A stretch of 64,000 nucleotides of DNA from Serinicoccus hydrothermalis (lineage in GTDB: Bacteria > Actinomycetota > Actinomycetes > Actinomycetales > Dermatophilaceae). Under the pieces are notes generated by a model. It saw nothing but the letters and a program-made list of their open reading frames with translations, had not been told where the DNA came from and did no database searches. The stretch is taken from contig NZ_CP014989.1 in assembly GCF_001685415.1 (NCBI RefSeq), forward strand, positions 2,170,001-2,234,000, read 5' to 3'. A program made the position numbers and the translations under genes. Below are positions 61,649 through 64,000 of the stretch, piece after piece (the stretch's first letter is position 1; the number at the start of each line of letters is the position of its first letter).

Positions 61649-62542
61649 TCACGGGGTCGGGCCGGCGGCCGGTCGGCCCGCCCGGGCGTAGGCCTCCCGG
61701 ACGACCGCGCAGAGCTCGTCGAGGTAGGCCGGCGGGTCCTGGCGCCACCAGATGAGGTGGACCGCCACGGTGGGCGCGTCCCGGAGGCGACGGAAGACGA
61801 CGCCGGTGCGGGAGTACTGCGCCGCGGTCGCCTGCGAGGTGAGACCGATCGCCCGGCCCGCCGCGATGACGGTGAGCCACTCGTCGGTGCCGCGGACCTC
61901 GCGGAATGCCCCCGGGGCCTGCTGCGGGGTCCACAGGTCGGGCGTGGTCGTGCCGGTGGCGACGTCGAGGGCGACGGTCTGCCCGGCGAAGTCGGCCATC
62001 CGCAGGAGGCGCCGGCGGGCCAGCGGGTGCGCGGAGGGCAGCGCGGCCATCCGGTCCTCGTGGCCGAGGAGAGCGCTCGCCAGCTGGGAGACGCCGGGGT
62101 CGCGCCGGACGACGGCCACCTCGGCGATGCCCTCGGTCAGCCCGGCGAAGCGGGTGGCGCTGTTGACGAAGGTGAGCTCGGAGCCGGGGTGGCGGCGCGC
62201 CCACTCGCGCTGCACCGTCGCGGTGTGCCCGCCGAGGGCGGCCCAGGCATACCCCACCCGCACCTCGCGTCCCTCGTCCTGCGCGGCGCGGAGCACCGCC
62301 TCCGCCTCGTCCTGCAGCCGGCGCGCGTGGGCGACGACCCGGCGGCCGGCGACGGTGAGGGTCACGATCCGGCCGCCGCGCTGCAGCAGCCGCACCCCGA
62401 GGGCACGCTCGAGCGCTCCGACATGCCGCGAGACCGAGGCCTGGGTGGTCCGCAGCGCGATCGCGGCGTCGGTGAACGTTCCCTCGTCGACGACGGCGAG
62501 GAAGGAGCGCAGGTCCCGCAGCGAGAGGTCGGCCGGAGGCAT
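61649..62542 (-). CDS. LysR-type regulator of the EamA gene
   Basis: A 297-residue LysR protein with MPPADLSLRDLRSFLAVVDE and ALRTTQASVSRHVGALER, then a full substrate-binding domain. It is divergent from the EamA exporter across 68 bases with a shared operator. Start is ATG 62542, inside the operator. Confidence 0.85.
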   Translation of the reverse strand: MPPADLSLRDLRSFLAVVDEGTFTDAAIALRTTQASVSRHVGALERALGVRLLQRGGRIVTLTVAGRRVVAHARRLQDEAEAVLRAAQDEGREVRVGYAWAALGGHTATVQREWARRHPGSELTFVNSATRFAGLTEGIAEVAVVRRDPGVSQLASALLGHEDRMAALPSAHPLARRRLLRMADFAGQTVALDVATGTTTPDLWTPQQAPGAFREVRGTDEWLTVIAAGRAIGLTSQATAAQYSRTGVVFRRLRDAPTVAVHLIWWRQDPPAYLDELCAVVREAYARAGRPAAGPTP

Positions 62543-62557
62543 ACGAGAAGTGTATGC
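62539..62557. promoter_or_regulatory. LysR operator overlapping its own start
   Basis: GCATAC, seven bases, GTATGC: a perfect dyad with a T-N11-A core that overlaps the LysR ATG and faces the EamA gene. A TATAGA -10-like box follows at about 62582. It also contains one GGCATAC/GTATGC pair of the genome motif. Confidence 0.55.
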
Positions 62558-62610
62558 AGATCCGCTCGCGTGCATTTCCCGTATAGAACTGGTCCTCGCA
62601 GACTGCTGGT

Positions 62611-63591
62611 ATGTCGGTCACGCAGCCCCCCGCCCTCGCCACGGCGCCCCGGTCCCGCACCAGCCCGCGGGACGTGCTGCTCATGCTCACCGCGGCGGCG
62701 AGCACGCAGACGGGGGCCGCGTGGGGCAGCCACGCCTTCCCCGCGATCGGCCCGGCCGGCGTGGTCGCGGTGCGCCAGCTCGTGGCCTCCGCCGTGCTGC
62801 TGCCGCTCACCCGGCCGGCGGTCCACCGGCTGACGCGCGCGCAGTGGCTCCGGGTGCTGTGGCTCGCGGCGATGTTCGCCGGGATGAACCTCGGGCTCTA
62901 CGCCGCGGTCGAGCGGATCGGCCTCGGCCTGGCGGTGACCCTGGAGTTCCTCGGCCCGCTGGCGGTCGCCCTGCTCGGCTCGCGCTCGGTACGCGACCTC
63001 GCGCTAGCTGTGGTCGCCGGGATCGGCGTGTACGTGCTCGTGCTGCCCGGGCCGAGCAGCGACTACCTCGGCGTCGCCTTCGGCCTCGTCGCGGCCGCCT
63101 GCTGGGGCGGCTACATCCTGGCCAACCGCGCGGTGGGCCAGGCGCTGCCGGGGGTGCAGGGGACGGCGCTCGCGACCGCGGTCTCGGCGACGGCATACCT
63201 CCCGGTGCTCGTGTGGCTCAGCGTCACCGGCCGGTTCACGACCGAGGCCTTCGGGTATGCCGTCGTCGCCGGCGTCCTGTCCACCGTCGTGCCCTACACC
63301 CTCGACCTGCTCGTGCTGCGCCGCGTGCCGGCCAGCGTCTTCGGCATCGCGATGAGCGCCCATCCGGTGCTCGCCGCGCTCGTCGGGATGGTCCTGCTCG
63401 GGCAGCTCCTCGCGCTGCACGAGTGGGTCGGCATGGCGGTGATCGTCCTCGCCAACGCCGTGACCATGTCCGGCCTGGGGCGGGGACCGCGGCGCCGCAG
63501 CCCGCGCGAGCGCACCGCCCGACCGGGCACCCCTTCCGTCCGTCGGGCATGCTGGGGTGCAGCCCCAGCCCCAGCCCGAGGAGGCGGATCG
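62611..63591 (+). CDS. EamA/RhaT-family transporter, frame open at its 3' end
   Basis: From ATG 62611 about 300 residues form a ten-helix DMT exporter: two EamA repeats, AAWGSHAFPAIGPAGVVAVR early and GVLSTVVPYTLDLLVLRRVP late. The frame has no stop at the expected end; it continues through an Arg/Pro-rich linker (PRRRSPRERTARPGTPSV) straight into the SRPBCC domain at 63592 and on to the window end. The transporter is probably a metabolite or amino-acid exporter under the divergent LysR. Fusion or internal initiation are both possible. Confidence 0.75.
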
Positions 63592-64000
63592 ATGCGACCC
63601 CTGACCGATGAGGTCACCCTGCACATGGCGGCCCCGCCCGAGGAGGTGTGGGCGCTGGTCAGCGATGTCACGCGGATCGGGGAGTTCAGCCCCGAGACGG
63701 TGGCCGGGCGCTGGACCGGCGGCTCCACCGGGCCGGAGGAGGGCGCGACCTTCGCCGGCAAGGTGGTGCGCAACGGGCGGGGGCCGACCTACTGGACCGC
63801 GTGCAAGGTGACCCGCCTGGAGCCGGAGCGGTTCTTCGAGTTCTCCGTGGGCACGAAGAAGGTCGCCATCAACAACTGGGGCTACCGGCTGGAGCCCTCG
63901 GGCGAGGGCACCGACGTGACCGAGTACTACCGGCTCGAGCCGGTGCTGCCGCTGCGGATCTACTGGGCTCTGCTCGGGCGGCTGCGGGGCCGCACCAACG
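63592..64000 (+). CDS. SRPBCC-family protein, partial
   Basis: From ATG 63592 the frame reads MRPLTDEVTLHMAAPPEEVW and VSDVTRIGEFSPETVAGRW, the start of a START/polyketide-cyclase-like lipid-binding fold, and is still open at 64000 (about 136 residues seen). A perfect AGGAGG lies seven bases before the ATG, so it can start by itself although it is in frame with the upstream EamA gene. It leaves the window. Confidence 0.75.
   Translation, partial: MRPLTDEVTLHMAAPPEEVWALVSDVTRIGEFSPETVAGRWTGGSTGPEEGATFAGKVVRNGRGPTYWTACKVTRLEPERFFEFSVGTKKVAINNWGYRLEPSGEGTDVTEYYRLEPVLPLRIYWALLGRLRGRTN

Overview
The DNA is GC-rich with long GC-biased reading frames, GTG/TTG starts, leaderless promoters, a system II cytochrome c maturation set, an F420-type luciferase-family enzyme, a DGPF/ECF42 sigma pair and MT0933-type proteins. 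Together these point to a high-GC Gram-positive actinomycete, most likely Micrococcales (Intrasporangiaceae or Ornithinimicrobium/Janibacter-like). The family-level guess is inference. No rRNA, tRNA or CRISPR array was seen.

Region 1, about 1 to 27.4 kb, looks like an acquired metal and respiration island. It opens with a cut IS3-type transposase. Next come a membrane-anchored copper nitrite reductase coupled to an NnrS-like protein, a CopD-CtaG fusion and a CopC protein, then a four-gene system II cytochrome c maturation operon (TlpA, CcdA, ResB, CcsB). A divergent pair of operons follows: a DsbA-like oxidase, VKOR, a small membrane protein and Lnt on one strand, and an ArsR sensor with a zinc/cadmium CDF exporter on the other. 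After these are CmtR with a P1B ATPase, a decayed nuclease gene, MerA with a divergent MerR, a second CmtR with CadD, a PD-(D/E)XK-like protein, a kinase-like protein and a toxin-antitoxin pair. A diverged noncoding element occurs three times (20.4, 24.0 and 27.3 kb). The last copy lies against a truncated antitoxin ORF at the right edge of this region. The shared theme is copper, thiol and heavy-metal chemistry outside the cytoplasm.

Region 2, about 27.4 to 64 kb, reads as resident chromosome with many small one- or two-gene units: DHFR-like and VOC proteins, a phosphoesterase, a class III aminotransferase, acetyltransferase, three VapBC-type pairs and a Phd-PIN pair, a flavin-oxidoreductase/methyltransferase fusion with a divergent XRE-cupin regulator, a lone MraY, an ECF42 sigma with its DGPF partner, a small (p)ppGpp synthetase, and a stress block (KatE, SDR, glutathione peroxidase). 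A betaine-type demethylation operon (DgcA-like, GbcA-like, GbcB-like) with its own LysR follows. The window ends with a second glutathione peroxidase pair, another LysR and an EamA exporter whose frame runs without a stop into an SRPBCC domain.

The strongest non-gene signal is the heptamer GTATGCC and its complement GGCATAC, mostly as GGTATGCC. By eye I find about 39 copies between 28 and 64 kb but only about 4 in the first 28 kb. The motif ignores reading frame and gene strand, and it separates the two regions cleanly.
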